From DATBLQ01 sp036555325 (GTDB taxonomy: Bacteria; Pseudomonadota; Alphaproteobacteria; Rhizobiales; Aestuariivirgaceae), in NCBI GenBank assembly GCA_036555325.1, contig DATBLQ010000081.1, positions 16,322 through 80,321 of the forward strand: 64,000 nucleotides of DNA, read 5' to 3'. A program made the position numbers and the translations under genes. Of the stretch, positions 44,029 to 53,093 are shown one piece after another (positions within the stretch are counted from its first letter, which is position 1; the number at the start of each line of letters is the position of its first letter). The notes below the pieces were generated by a model that did no database searches, was not told the origin of the DNA, and worked only from the letters and a program-made list of their open reading frames with translations.

Positions 44029-44961
44029 ATGGCCGCCAAACGAAAAACCATCATCACCTGCGCGGTGACGGGTTCTATTCACACCCCGTCCATGTCACCG
44101 CATCTGCCGGTCACGCCTCAAGAAATCGCCGAGGCGGCCATCGGCGCCGCCGAGGCTGGTGCGGCCATCATTCACCTGCATGCCCGCAACCCTCAAGACG
44201 GGAGGCCCGACCAGTCTCCGGAAGCTTTCCTGCCTTTCCTGAAGGTGATCAAGCAGCGTTCCAATTGTATCGTCAACATTACCACCGGCGGGGCGGCAAC
44301 GATGACCATCGAAGACCGCGTCCGCCCGGCGGCCGTCTTCAAGCCGGAGGTCGCATCCCTCAACATGGGTTCCATGAATTTTGGTCTGTACCCGATGTTG
44401 GAGCGCTTTCGGTCTTTCAGGCACGACTGGGAGGAGGGGTATCTCGAAACATCGCGCGAACGAATCTTTCGGAACACCTTCAAGGATATCGAGTACATTC
44501 TCACCGTCTGCGCGGAAAACGGCACCCGCTTTGAAATTGAATGCTACGATATTGGCCATCTCTACACCCTCGCGCATTTCGCTGACCGCGGCATAGTCAA
44601 GCCTCCGTTTTTCGTGCAGAGCGTATTCGGCATCTTGGGCGGTATCGGTCCCCATCCCGAAGATGTCGCACACATGCGCAGAACGGCCGATCGACTTTTC
44701 GGTGGCGATTACCGATGGTCGGTGCTAGGCGCCGGCCGCAATCAGATGCCGATCGTCGCTATGGCTGCCGCGATGGGTGGAAATGTCCGGGTCGGGCTTG
44801 AGGATTCTCTTTGGATCGGACCCGGCCAGCTTGCTCGGTCCAATGCCGAGCAGGTCACCAGGGCGCGCCAGATCATCGAAGGTCTCGGTCTTGAAATTGC
44901 GCAGCCGGACGAAGCGCGCGAGATGTTGTCACTCAAGGGCGGCGACAAGGTTGGGTTTTAG
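44029..44961 (+). CDS. BKACE (DUF849) beta-keto acid cleavage enzyme
   Basis: A 310-residue TIM-barrel enzyme of the family founded by 3-keto-5-aminohexanoate cleavage enzyme. The Zn ligands are in IIHLHARNPQDGRP near residue 48-60, NITTGG near 84 marks the phosphate/carboxylate site and the catalytic acid is in GLEDSLW near 262. These enzymes react a beta-keto acid with acetyl-CoA to give acetoacetyl-CoA plus a new CoA ester or acid. It lies 8 bases after the E2 gene, which suggests that acetyl-CoA from the E1/E2 system feeds it. Confidence 0.9.
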   Translation: MAAKRKTIITCAVTGSIHTPSMSPHLPVTPQEIAEAAIGAAEAGAAIIHLHARNPQDGRPDQSPEAFLPFLKVIKQRSNCIVNITTGGAATMTIEDRVRPAAVFKPEVASLNMGSMNFGLYPMLERFRSFRHDWEEGYLETSRERIFRNTFKDIEYILTVCAENGTRFEIECYDIGHLYTLAHFADRGIVKPPFFVQSVFGILGGIGPHPEDVAHMRRTADRLFGGDYRWSVLGAGRNQMPIVAMAAAMGGNVRVGLEDSLWIGPGQLARSNAEQVTRARQIIEGLGLEIAQPDEAREMLSLKGGDKVGF

Positions 44962-45063
44962 TGATGCGCCCTGGAAACGCCTTTCACCGGCACGCTGCTG
45001 TCCGCGCGGCCGAATTGGACTATAAACTGGTATTGGCAGTCCCTCATAATTGTGTGGTTGACT

Positions 45064-45651
45064 ATGCGACTTTACAACGGACCCACATCGCCTTTTGGAC
45101 GCAAGGTTTCGGTTCTGTATCGGGAATTAGGTCTTGCCGTCGACGAGATTGAGATCGATGTCTACAAGTCGGAGTTTCTCGACGCCCTCAACCCCTTAAG
45201 GCTTATTCCGACACTCGAACTGGCGGATGGCACCGCGATATATGACAGCACGGTGATTTCGCTCTATCTGATGGAATTGGCCGAGCGGCCGGACCTATTG
45301 CCTCAGGAAGCGAAATGGCAATGCCTCACCACTTGTTCCCTCTGCGACGGGTTGATGGAGGCGGTGCTGCAGCGACGCATGGAAACTCTGCGGCCTGAAA
45401 AAGAAAGATCCGAGGCGGTGATTGACAAGCTTGAAATGCGAATAGCGCGGGCCCTGGCCGCTCTGGCTGCGTCGTTGGATCGTTTAAGCGGAGATCAACT
45501 TCGGCTCGATCGGATCGCTGCTGCGTGTGCTCTGGAATACGTCAGTTTCCGCTTTGGTCAGCAATGGAGGGAGCAGCATCCTTCTCTTGCCGCGTGGTGT
45601 GAGGCTTTCGCAGCCCGGCCAAGCTTTGCCGCCACCGCGCCCAGACCCTAG
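45064..45651 (+). CDS. Glutathione S-transferase family protein
   Basis: A 195-residue GST. The thioredoxin-like N-terminal domain begins MRLYNGPTSPFGRKVSVLYRE, with the usual cis-Pro in RLIPTLEL near 49 and the acidic-Ser pair in YDSTVIS near 63. An all-helical C-terminal domain follows. Its role is unclear: thiol conjugation or isomerisation in the upstream pathway is possible. ATG 45064 is chosen over an in-frame GTG at 45052. A 102-bp gap with no gene precedes it. Confidence 0.85.
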   Translation: MRLYNGPTSPFGRKVSVLYRELGLAVDEIEIDVYKSEFLDALNPLRLIPTLELADGTAIYDSTVISLYLMELAERPDLLPQEAKWQCLTTCSLCDGLMEAVLQRRMETLRPEKERSEAVIDKLEMRIARALAALAASLDRLSGDQLRLDRIAAACALEYVSFRFGQQWREQHPSLAAWCEAFAARPSFAATAPRP

Positions 45652-45679
45652 TTGGCGTAGTGCAAGCGGACTTTCCGCC

Positions 45680-45919
45680 TCATCGACCGTTAGCATGGGT
45701 CGCCCCGTTGACTGCCGCGCGTGCTGAATTGATGGCCGTCGTAAGTGAGCTAACCCCCGTTCGAACAACACTCGAAAAGCTTGCGCCCCCGCACCTCTTC
45801 CAACCCTTGACCGCGGCGGTGATGGCCGATTGGGACACGTTGAGATTTCCCGCGGCCAGGGATACCTTTCCGGCATCCGCCGTAGCGATGAAGTACCGGA
45901 TCTTTACAATGGAGACCAT
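45680..45919 (-). pseudogene. LysR-type regulator remnant (N-terminal DNA-binding part only)
   Basis: Reading from 45919 leftward gives VKIRYFIATADAGKVSLAAG then NLNVSQSAITAAVKG, a LysR helix-turn-helix. The reading frame then breaks near 45801-45808. The next LysR text (LEEVRGRKLFE) is in another frame, and RTGVSSLTTAINSARAAVN appears back in the first. The whole effector-binding domain is missing, because the GST gene ends 28 bases beyond. Two frameshifts plus truncation make this a pseudogene, possibly once the regulator of the operon starting at 46009. Confidence 0.75.
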
Positions 45920-46008
45920 TGATGTGAAACATCATTCTCCAAGCCTGCCGCCAACCCTACCGGCGGGAAAACAGATGGGTGGGATGTAACGTAACTGGGA
46001 GGAAAGAC

Positions 46009-47091
46009 ATGAGAGGTGTCGTAAGTCTCGCAAGCGTGGCGGTGGCCTCGCTTCTGGCGTTTCCTATTGTGAGTTCCTTGGCCGAGGAGAAACCTTGGTA
46101 TCCATTTCCCGTCGAAGTGTGGGACCCGCCATTCAACATGGAAAGCCCGCGATCGAAGAAAGACTATGCTCCGGTCGAGAAGGCCGCGCAGAAATGGAAC
46201 CTTTGCGTTTCGTTTCCGCACATGAAAGATGCCTACTGGATGGCCGTTGACTACGGCGTTGCCGAAGAGGCGCAACGCCAGGGTGTCATCATGACGCTAC
46301 TCGAAGCTGGCGGTTACACAAATCTCAACAAGCAAATTTCGCAGATCGAAGATTGTGTTGCCAACGGCGCACAGGCGGTGATCATCGGCGCCATTTCCTT
46401 TGACGGCCTCAACAATCTGGTTAAGGAAATTCGAGCCAAGAACATTCCCGTCATCGACGTCATCAACGGTATGTCATCACCCGATCTGTCGGCCAAGTCG
46501 CTCGTGTCGTTCGGCGAAATGGGATACAAGGCCGGCGAATACATTGCCAAGATGCATCCAAAGGGATCGGGCAAAGTCAAGGTTGCCTGGTTCCCCGGAC
46601 CGCCCGGGGCGGGATGGGTTGAAGCCGGCAACAAAGGGTTCGTCGACGCCGTGAAGGACTCCGATATCGAAATCGTCGACACGAAATATGGCGATACGGG
46701 CAAGGAAATCCAGCTGAAGCTCGTCGAGGACGTCATGGAGGCGCATCCTGACATCAACTATATTGTCGGAACGTCGCCAACCACTGAGGCTGCTGTTCAG
46801 CTCCTTCGCGACCGCGGACTGCAGGATAAGGTGAAAGTTGTTGCCTATTACTTCACCCCGGGCGTCTACGAGAACATCAAGAAGGGAGCCGTTCTCGCCG
46901 CACCGACCGACTCGGCGGTGATCCAGGGTCGTGTGGCGATAGACCAGGCCGTGCGCATTCTTGAGGGGAAGGATTTCCTTAAGCATGTGGGTCCGGCGCT
47001 CTATGTCATCGATAAGAGCAACATAGAAACTTTTGACTATCCGTCTTCCTTGGCACCGGCGGATTACAAGCCAGTCTTTAAGGTGGACTAA
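46009..47091 (+). CDS. TorT-like / sugar-type ABC transporter substrate-binding protein
   Basis: A 360-residue periplasmic binding protein with a signal peptide of about 25 residues (ends SSLAEE). It resembles TorT-type type-1 periplasmic binding proteins: WYPFPVEVWDPPFN at the mature N terminus, FPHMKDAYWMAVDYGVAEEA near 68 and AWFPGPPGAGWVEAGNKGF near 195. Without TorS/TorR neighbours but with RbsA/RbsC-type genes right after it, an importer role is more likely than signalling. GGGAGG precedes ATG 46009. Confidence 0.87.
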   Translation: MRGVVSLASVAVASLLAFPIVSSLAEEKPWYPFPVEVWDPPFNMESPRSKKDYAPVEKAAQKWNLCVSFPHMKDAYWMAVDYGVAEEAQRQGVIMTLLEAGGYTNLNKQISQIEDCVANGAQAVIIGAISFDGLNNLVKEIRAKNIPVIDVINGMSSPDLSAKSLVSFGEMGYKAGEYIAKMHPKGSGKVKVAWFPGPPGAGWVEAGNKGFVDAVKDSDIEIVDTKYGDTGKEIQLKLVEDVMEAHPDINYIVGTSPTTEAAVQLLRDRGLQDKVKVVAYYFTPGVYENIKKGAVLAAPTDSAVIQGRVAIDQAVRILEGKDFLKHVGPALYVIDKSNIETFDYPSSLAPADYKPVFKVD

Positions 47092-47108
47092 ACCTCGTCG
47101 GGACGCTC

Positions 47109-48662
47109 ATGCCGCCTCGGCAAGATGAGATTTCCGCGGCTCCGGAGCCTTTGGGTTCCGGGGCCGAGGAAATTTTGATTCTCAAGAATGTATCCAAGCG
47201 CTTTCCTGGGGTCGATGCGCTGGTCGATGTGGATTTCGATCTGCGTGCAGGCGAGGTGCACGTTCTATTCGGCGAAAACGGAGCCGGAAAATCGACCTTG
47301 ATTTCTCTCGTTTCTGGCGTCGAGAACCCCACATCCGGAACGATCATCTTCAATGGCAGGGAGATTCAATTTCGTTCGGTCTATGAAGCCCGCCAGCATG
47401 GCATCAGCGCAGTGTTCCAGGAGTTTTCCCTGGTTCCGCAGTTGACGGTCGAGGAAAATCTGTTCCTTGGTGCCGAGGTCACCAACGGGATATTTCTTGA
47501 TAAAGCCGAAATTCACCGCCGGGCAGTGGAAATCTTGAAGCGGCTTAATTTTCCCCTGAAGCCCGATCAGCGGGTCGCTTACCTCTCGCGGGCCGAACAG
47601 CAAATGGTGGAGATCGCCAAAGCCTTTCGTGGCCAGCCCTCCATTCTGATATTCGACGAACCGACTGCTTCGCTCACCGAGCGTGAGACGGAGCGGTTGT
47701 TCTCGCTGATCGAACAGGCCAAGAGGCAGAAGGTAGGCATAATCTACATCACCCATCGCATGGGCGAGATCAGGCGCATCGGAGATCGCATCACGGTTCT
47801 GCGCGACGGACACCGGATCGCTACGCTCGACGCAAAAACGGCCAATGACGACAAGCTTATCGAACTGATGACGGGCCGCCGAATCACCCAGGTTTTTCCC
47901 AAGATCAATTTCAAACCGGCAGAGGTCCTCCTGAAGGTTGAAAATCTTACCCTTGCCTCGCGCACTGTTCGCAACGTTTCCATGGAAGTCGGCGCCGGAG
48001 AGATCGTCGGAATCGCCGGACTGGTTGGCTCCGGGAAGTCGGATCTCGCACGTGCATGCTTCGGGCTCGAGAAAGTCGCATCCGGCAAGGTGACCTACCT
48101 CGGCGAAGATGTCACCGGCAGGCCGGTTCGTGAGATGCTGCGGCGGGGGGTGTTTTACCTTCCGGCAGACCGCCGCTTGGAAGGTCTAGTGCTTATGCGG
48201 GGCGCCCGTGAGAATATTGCCCTTCCCTCGCTCACGTCCCCTGAATACTCCGGCCCGATTTTCTTGAAGCGCCGCGATGAACGAAGATTGACCCAGAAGC
48301 TGGCCTCGAAGGTGGAGCTGCGCCCTCTCAATCTAGAACGCGATCTTGAGCATTTTTCCGGCGGCAACCAGCAAAAGGTGATGATAGCCAAGGCACTGAG
48401 CCGCGAAGTGAAGCTCTTCATTTTTGATGAGCCAACGGTTGGCGTTGACGTTGGAACTCGCGTTGCAATTTATGGCTTCATTCGCGATTTGTGCGAAGCC
48501 GGCGCCGGCATCTTGTTGATTTCCTCCGACCTCCCCGAGATTCTCCACCTCACAAACCGCACCTACGTGATGTATCGTGGGGAACTTCGAGCTCAGTTGA
48601 AGGATAGCAGCATCACGCAGGATGGAGTCTTGCGTCATTTCTTCGAAAGAGAGGCAGCCTGA
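47109..48662 (+). CDS. Sugar-type (CUT2) ABC transporter ATP-binding protein
   Basis: A 517-residue tandem ATPase: GENGAGKSTLISLVSG near residue 58 and ILIFDEPTASLT near 180 in the first half, then a second half with GLVGSGKSDLARA, FSGGNQQKVMIAKAL and IFDEPTVGVDVG. It has the RbsA architecture. The permease start shares its last base (TGATG). It energises uptake of the ligand bound by the TorT-like protein. Confidence 0.9.
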   Translation: MPPRQDEISAAPEPLGSGAEEILILKNVSKRFPGVDALVDVDFDLRAGEVHVLFGENGAGKSTLISLVSGVENPTSGTIIFNGREIQFRSVYEARQHGISAVFQEFSLVPQLTVEENLFLGAEVTNGIFLDKAEIHRRAVEILKRLNFPLKPDQRVAYLSRAEQQMVEIAKAFRGQPSILIFDEPTASLTERETERLFSLIEQAKRQKVGIIYITHRMGEIRRIGDRITVLRDGHRIATLDAKTANDDKLIELMTGRRITQVFPKINFKPAEVLLKVENLTLASRTVRNVSMEVGAGEIVGIAGLVGSGKSDLARACFGLEKVASGKVTYLGEDVTGRPVREMLRRGVFYLPADRRLEGLVLMRGARENIALPSLTSPEYSGPIFLKRRDERRLTQKLASKVELRPLNLERDLEHFSGGNQQKVMIAKALSREVKLFIFDEPTVGVDVGTRVAIYGFIRDLCEAGAGILLISSDLPEILHLTNRTYVMYRGELRAQLKDSSITQDGVLRHFFEREAA

Positions 48663-49693
48663 TGAGTATCACTGTCGGGCCGGTGAGCGGCGAAGGCAGG
48701 AAGTCGATTTCTGGATGGGTAAAGTTAGCGTTCGTCCGGCTGGGTGTTCTGCCGTTTCTCCTGGTGATTGCCATTATTGTGTTCACGCTCCTGTCCGGGC
48801 ATTTCCTTACCGTCAACAATCTTCTTAACGTCGCCAGGCAATCGACGTATCTCACCATGGTGGCAATGGGGCAGATGCTTGCGTTGCTCACGGGTGGCTT
48901 CGATCTGTCGGTCGGCACCATTCTGGCCGTAACCTCGGTCGTCGGCGCCCTGGCGATGTCGAGCGCCGCCGCCGCCTCCCCGGATGCGGCCTGGGTGGCG
49001 ATCCTGCTCGGAGTGGCGGCGGGTTTTGCCGCCGGTCTGTCGATCGGCATCATCAATGGAGCCGGGGTGGCGCTGTTTAACGTATCTCCCTTCATGATGA
49101 CGCTTGGCCTTGCCTCCGTTGGCTTTGGCATCGCGCTCTATCTCACCGGTGGTGTACCCGTGTATGGCATCCCAAGTGCGTTCGGTGCGGTGTTTGGATT
49201 CGGTCGGCTGTTCGGGATACCCGCGCCCATCTACATCACGGCAGTTTTCGTCGTGATCATGTACTTTGTCCTCAACTGGACGCGCTTCGGCCGCTATCTC
49301 TATGCTGTAGGGGGCAATATCAAGGCCTCTCGTCTATCGGGCATCAACACCCGCAGCACGCTGTTCCTGGCCTATGTTCTCTGCGCTGCCTTAACCTCCA
49401 TTGCCGGGCTGATGCTGACGGCCCGCCTGGAAACCGGCGAAGCCAACATCGGTTCCTCGATGCCGCTTGAATCCATTGCAGCCTGTGTCATCGGCGGAGT
49501 GAGCCTGAGAGGCGGAGTAGGGCGCCTCGGCAGCGTCGTTCTGGGTGCAATCTTCATCGGGCTCGTGCAAAATGGAATGAACCTCGCGCGTATCGACAGC
49601 TATCTGCAAACTGTCGTGATAGGGGTGCTTCTGATATTGGCGGTGGTGGCCGACCAGTTCCGGCTGCGGCTCATTGCGGAGCTGCGCGATTGA
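48662..49693 (+). CDS. Sugar-type (CUT2) ABC transporter permease
   Basis: A 343-residue permease with 8-10 helices and the RbsC landmarks GGFDLSVGTILAVTSVVGALA near 80 and SIAACVIGGVSLRGGVGRLGSVVLGAIFIG near 275-300, abbreviated. It is a single permease gene, so it is probably homodimeric. It overlaps the next gene (TTGATG junction). Confidence 0.9.
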   Translation: MSITVGPVSGEGRKSISGWVKLAFVRLGVLPFLLVIAIIVFTLLSGHFLTVNNLLNVARQSTYLTMVAMGQMLALLTGGFDLSVGTILAVTSVVGALAMSSAAAASPDAAWVAILLGVAAGFAAGLSIGIINGAGVALFNVSPFMMTLGLASVGFGIALYLTGGVPVYGIPSAFGAVFGFGRLFGIPAPIYITAVFVVIMYFVLNWTRFGRYLYAVGGNIKASRLSGINTRSTLFLAYVLCAALTSIAGLMLTARLETGEANIGSSMPLESIAACVIGGVSLRGGVGRLGSVVLGAIFIGLVQNGMNLARIDSYLQTVVIGVLLILAVVADQFRLRLIAELRD

Positions 49694-50697
49694 TGATCAG
49701 AGCTGGCGCGATAGGTCTTGGTTGGTGGTCGGGCGAACTCGCGGCCGCGATTCAGGGCAAATCTGAAAAGATCAGGATCGACACCTGTTTTTCCCGGTCT
49801 CACGACAAGCGGCAGGCTTATGCCGCGAAATACGGAACGCGGACGCATTCGACGCTTGAAGACCTTCTGGCAGATGGCTCGATCGACGCAGTGCTCATCA
49901 CCACGCCACATTCGCTTCATGCCGAGCATGTGGCGGCAGCTGCCAGAGCTGGCAAGCATGTGTTTGTCGAGAAGCCGTTCACAATTACAGCCGAAAGCGG
50001 ACAGCAGGCCGCCGAAACATGTGCCAAGGCAAGCGTTGTTCTGGCAGTTGGCCAAAATCGGCGGTTCTCCGCTGCGGCAATCGAGATGCGGCGAATGCTG
50101 GATCAGGGCGAGATCGGAACCCTGCTTCACATCGAGGGCAACTTCTCCTCCCCATCCGCCCTGAATTGGACCAAGAGCCACTGGCGGGCCAACCGGATCG
50201 AGAGCCCGGCCGGTGGGTTGGCCGGCTTGGGCGTTCACATAATCGATCTCATGACTTGGCTTGGCGGCCGGGCGAAATCGGTCGTCGCTTTGGCAAAACG
50301 GCGGGCGCTAAGCGTTGAAGTCGAGGATACGACCAGCGCGTTGATGGAGCTGTCGTCCGGTGCAACCGCCTACCTCGGCACGATGTGCGCAGCGCCGTTG
50401 ACGGTTTTCTGCAATGTTTACGGGACCGGCGCTAACGTCTTCGCTCAGATCGATACAAATGAGCTACGCGTTCACGCAGCCGGAAAAGACCCCGCAACTC
50501 GTCAGCTTTCTCGTGTGAACACGGTGCTGGCGGAGCTGGAGGAATTCGCCGATGCCTGCGCCGGAAGGGCGAGATTCCGTGTAAGCCCCGCCGAAGCGAT
50601 ACACAATGTCGCGGTAATGGAAAGCATTGCCCGCTCGAGCATGGAAGGGGGCCGGCGCATCGAGGTTGCAAGTCGCGTGTTGGGAGAGACATCATGA
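49693..50697 (+). CDS. Gfo/Idh/MocA family NAD(P)-dependent oxidoreductase
   Basis: A 334-residue dehydrogenase. The Rossmann motif is GAIGLGWWSG near residue 5, followed by TTPHSLHAEHV and the family GKHVFVEKPFT near 90. The C-terminal substrate domain carries GGLAGLGVHIIDLMTWLGG near 177. It oxidises a sugar, polyol or related hydroxyl, here presumably the imported compound. ATG 49693 overlaps the permease stop; its own stop overlaps pxpA (ATGA). Confidence 0.9.
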   Translation: MIRAGAIGLGWWSGELAAAIQGKSEKIRIDTCFSRSHDKRQAYAAKYGTRTHSTLEDLLADGSIDAVLITTPHSLHAEHVAAAARAGKHVFVEKPFTITAESGQQAAETCAKASVVLAVGQNRRFSAAAIEMRRMLDQGEIGTLLHIEGNFSSPSALNWTKSHWRANRIESPAGGLAGLGVHIIDLMTWLGGRAKSVVALAKRRALSVEVEDTTSALMELSSGATAYLGTMCAAPLTVFCNVYGTGANVFAQIDTNELRVHAAGKDPATRQLSRVNTVLAELEEFADACAGRARFRVSPAEAIHNVAVMESIARSSMEGGRRIEVASRVLGETS

Positions 50698-51422
50698 CAA
50701 TCATTAATTGCGATATGGGAGAAGCTTTCGGCCTCTACCGCATGGGGGATGATGAAAACATCATGCCTCTGATCACCGTCGCCAACGTGGCCTGCGGTTT
50801 TCACGCATCCGATTTCAATCACATGCGAAAGACAGTGCAGCTTGCCAAGCGCCACGGAGTGAAGGTCGGTGCCCACCCCTCGCTACCCGATTTGCAGGGC
50901 TTCGGGCGCCGAGAGATGCGAATTGGACGGGAAGAGCTTGCCAACTGCATCATCTATCAGGTGGGCGCGCTCAAGGGTTTCTTGGAAGCAGAGGGTTTGG
51001 AACTCAATCACATAAAGCCCCATGGAGCGCTCTACGGTATGGCGGCGCGAATGGAGGAAACTGCCAATGCCATCGCTGATGCGGCCGATGTCTTCAAGGT
51101 GCCCCTCATGGGAATGGTCAATACCCAGCACGAAAAGGTTTATATAGCGCGGGGCCATCGCTTCATAGCCGAGTTCTACACCGATCTCGATTACAATGAT
51201 GACGGAAACCTCATCATCACGCGCGAGCATGAAGCGGTCGACCCCGCAGTTGCGGCGCAACGCTCTATCCGCGCCATCAAGGAAGGCAAGGTGAAATCCG
51301 TAGGCGGCAAGGACGTGGTCGTGCGCGCCGACGCGATCTGCGTACACTCCGATACGCCCAACGCCGTGGCAATAGCCAAGGCGGTGCGCGATGCAGTAAG
51401 GGCTTACCTGCATGCGGCATGA
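50694..51422 (+). CDS. pxpA: LamB/YcsF family protein, PxpA-like (5-oxoprolinase subunit A-like)
   Basis: A 242-residue protein. Family motifs NCDMGEAFG at the N terminus, VANVACGFHASD near 28, GAHPSLPDLQGFGRREM near 59 and IKPHGALYG near 107 are all present. Together with PxpB and PxpC this subunit hydrolyses 5-oxoproline with ATP. Here it precedes a biotin carrier and a biotin carboxylase, so the real substrate may differ. ATG overlaps the dehydrogenase stop by 4 bases. Confidence 0.9.
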   Translation: MTIINCDMGEAFGLYRMGDDENIMPLITVANVACGFHASDFNHMRKTVQLAKRHGVKVGAHPSLPDLQGFGRREMRIGREELANCIIYQVGALKGFLEAEGLELNHIKPHGALYGMAARMEETANAIADAADVFKVPLMGMVNTQHEKVYIARGHRFIAEFYTDLDYNDDGNLIITREHEAVDPAVAAQRSIRAIKEGKVKSVGGKDVVVRADAICVHSDTPNAVAIAKAVRDAVRAYLHAA

Positions 51423-51456
51423 GTTTTGCGGTCGATGCTCGAAATAGGGAGATGAC

Positions 51457-51699
51457 ATGGCAGTCAAACATCTACTCTCGCCGCTTCCGGGAACCTTCTA
51501 CCGGCGTCCTGCACCCGACCAGCCACCCTACAAGAAGGAGGGTGACAAAATCGCCATCGGCGACATTGTCGGGCTTATCGAGGTAATGAAATCCTTCAAC
51601 GAGGTGAAAGCCGACGCTGCCGGGAAAATAGTCAGGTTCGTGGCAGCCGATGAAGATGCCGTTATGGCGGGCCAGCCATTGGCCGAGATCGAGGATTGA
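51457..51699 (+). CDS. Biotin carboxyl carrier protein (stand-alone biotinyl domain)
   Basis: An 80-residue protein that is a complete biotinyl domain and nothing else. It begins with LLSPLPGTFYRRP and has the biotinylation motif LIEVMKSFNEV with the target Lys near residue 44; E-x-M-K is canonical. The Pro/Ala-rich N-terminal arm of AccB is missing, so this is the carrier of a dedicated carboxylase rather than the housekeeping acetyl-CoA carboxylase. TAGGGAG precedes ATG 51457. Confidence 0.9.
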   Translation: MAVKHLLSPLPGTFYRRPAPDQPPYKKEGDKIAIGDIVGLIEVMKSFNEVKADAAGKIVRFVAADEDAVMAGQPLAEIED

Positions 51700-51708
51700 G
51701 CCAGGCCA

Positions 51709-53073
51709 ATGGCCATCAAGAAGCTACTCGTCGCCAACCGGGGTGAAATCGCTGTGCGAATCATTCGCGCAGCGAAAGAGCTCGGATTACGCACGGTCCA
51801 GGTCTATAGCCAGATTGACAAGACCTCCCTTGCCGTTGGCTTGGCGGATGAGGCAGTCGAGATCGGTCCCCCAGCGGCTGCGAAATCTTATCTGAAGATC
51901 GACGCTATTCTTGAAGCTGCCGGAAAAACCCAGGCTGACGCGATTCATCCTGGCTATGGCTTCCTGGCGGAGAATGGCGACTTTGCTGACCGCGTCGAAG
52001 CCGCTGGGCTTGTCTTCGTGGGACCGACAGGTGACTCAATCCGGCTTCTCGGCAACAAGGTTGCCGCTCGGCGGGTTGCTGATGAGGCTGGAGTTCCTAC
52101 CGTTCCCGGAAGTGATGGACCGATCGGCTCCCTTGAGGAGGCTCGCGCCGTAATAACACGGATCGGGTTTCCTGTGATGATAAAGGCAGCCGCAGGAGGA
52201 GGCGGGCGGGGGATTCGGGTGGCCCGTGATTTGGCAGAATTCGAGCGGCTCGTTCCCCAGGCTCGCGCCGAAGCGCAAGCAGCGTTCGGTGACGGCAGCC
52301 TCTACATCGAAAAGCTTATAGAAAATGCCCGCCACATCGAAGTGCAGGTGCTGGGCGATGGCCGGAAAGTGGTCCACTGTTTCGAAAGGGAGTGTTCGCT
52401 CCAGCGCCGTCGGCAGAAAGTTTGGGAAGAGGCGCCGTCCCCTTCGATAGACGACGCCATACGGCACCGCATGTCGCAGGCGGCGGTCGCCCTTGCGGAA
52501 CGGATAAGTTATCGCGGTGCCGGTACCCTCGAGTTTCTTTACGACGAGAAATCCCGCGCCTTTTACTTTCTTGAGATGAATACGCGAATCCAGGTGGAGC
52601 ACCCGGTAACGGAGTTCATCACCGGCATCGACCTTGTCCGCGAGATGATCAGGATTGCCGCGGGCGAACCGTTGCGTTTTAAGCAGGACGACATTCGCAT
52701 GCGCGGCCATGCTATCGAGGTGCGCATCAACGCGGAAGACCCAGCATCGGATTTCGCTCCTCATCCAGGCACGATCAGCGATTTGCGTATTCCAGGTGGC
52801 CACGGTGTGCGCTTCGACAGCATGCTCTACAACGGCTATTCCGTTCCACCTTTTTACGACTCGCTTCTCGGCAAACTCATCGTTTGGGATGAGGACCGGA
52901 AAAGCGCGCTTGAACGTCTAGAGCGCGCTCTGAAGGAATTGGTCATTCAGGGGATAAAGACGACGAAACCGCTGCATGAGGCATTGGTACGCGATGCGCT
53001 TGTGCGCAAGGGTCAATTCGACACGGGGTGGCTTGAGCGTTGGCTGCCGAAGCATGCTTCCGCCCTGGTCTGA
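51709..53073 (+). CDS. Biotin carboxylase subunit
   Basis: A 454-residue ATP-grasp biotin carboxylase. It has LLVANRGEIAVRIIRAAKELG at the N terminus, the glycine loop KAAAGGGGRGIRVA near 160, ERECSLQRRRQKVWEEAPSP near 225 (canonical QRRHQKV is changed to QRRRQKV) and FLEMNTRIQVEHPVTE near 285. It carboxylates the carrier encoded 9 bases upstream. It is separate from a housekeeping accC, judged by context, since no fatty-acid gene is near. Confidence 0.92.
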   Translation: MAIKKLLVANRGEIAVRIIRAAKELGLRTVQVYSQIDKTSLAVGLADEAVEIGPPAAAKSYLKIDAILEAAGKTQADAIHPGYGFLAENGDFADRVEAAGLVFVGPTGDSIRLLGNKVAARRVADEAGVPTVPGSDGPIGSLEEARAVITRIGFPVMIKAAAGGGGRGIRVARDLAEFERLVPQARAEAQAAFGDGSLYIEKLIENARHIEVQVLGDGRKVVHCFERECSLQRRRQKVWEEAPSPSIDDAIRHRMSQAAVALAERISYRGAGTLEFLYDEKSRAFYFLEMNTRIQVEHPVTEFITGIDLVREMIRIAAGEPLRFKQDDIRMRGHAIEVRINAEDPASDFAPHPGTISDLRIPGGHGVRFDSMLYNGYSVPPFYDSLLGKLIVWDEDRKSALERLERALKELVIQGIKTTKPLHEALVRDALVRKGQFDTGWLERWLPKHASALV

Positions 53074-53093
53074 CTGTGATGGTGGAGAGCAAA

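Noticed and set aside
45052..45063. GTG start four codons upstream for the GST
   Set aside because: GST family proteins start at the MRLY-type first strand, so ATG 45064 fits better, though the GTG cannot be strictly excluded.
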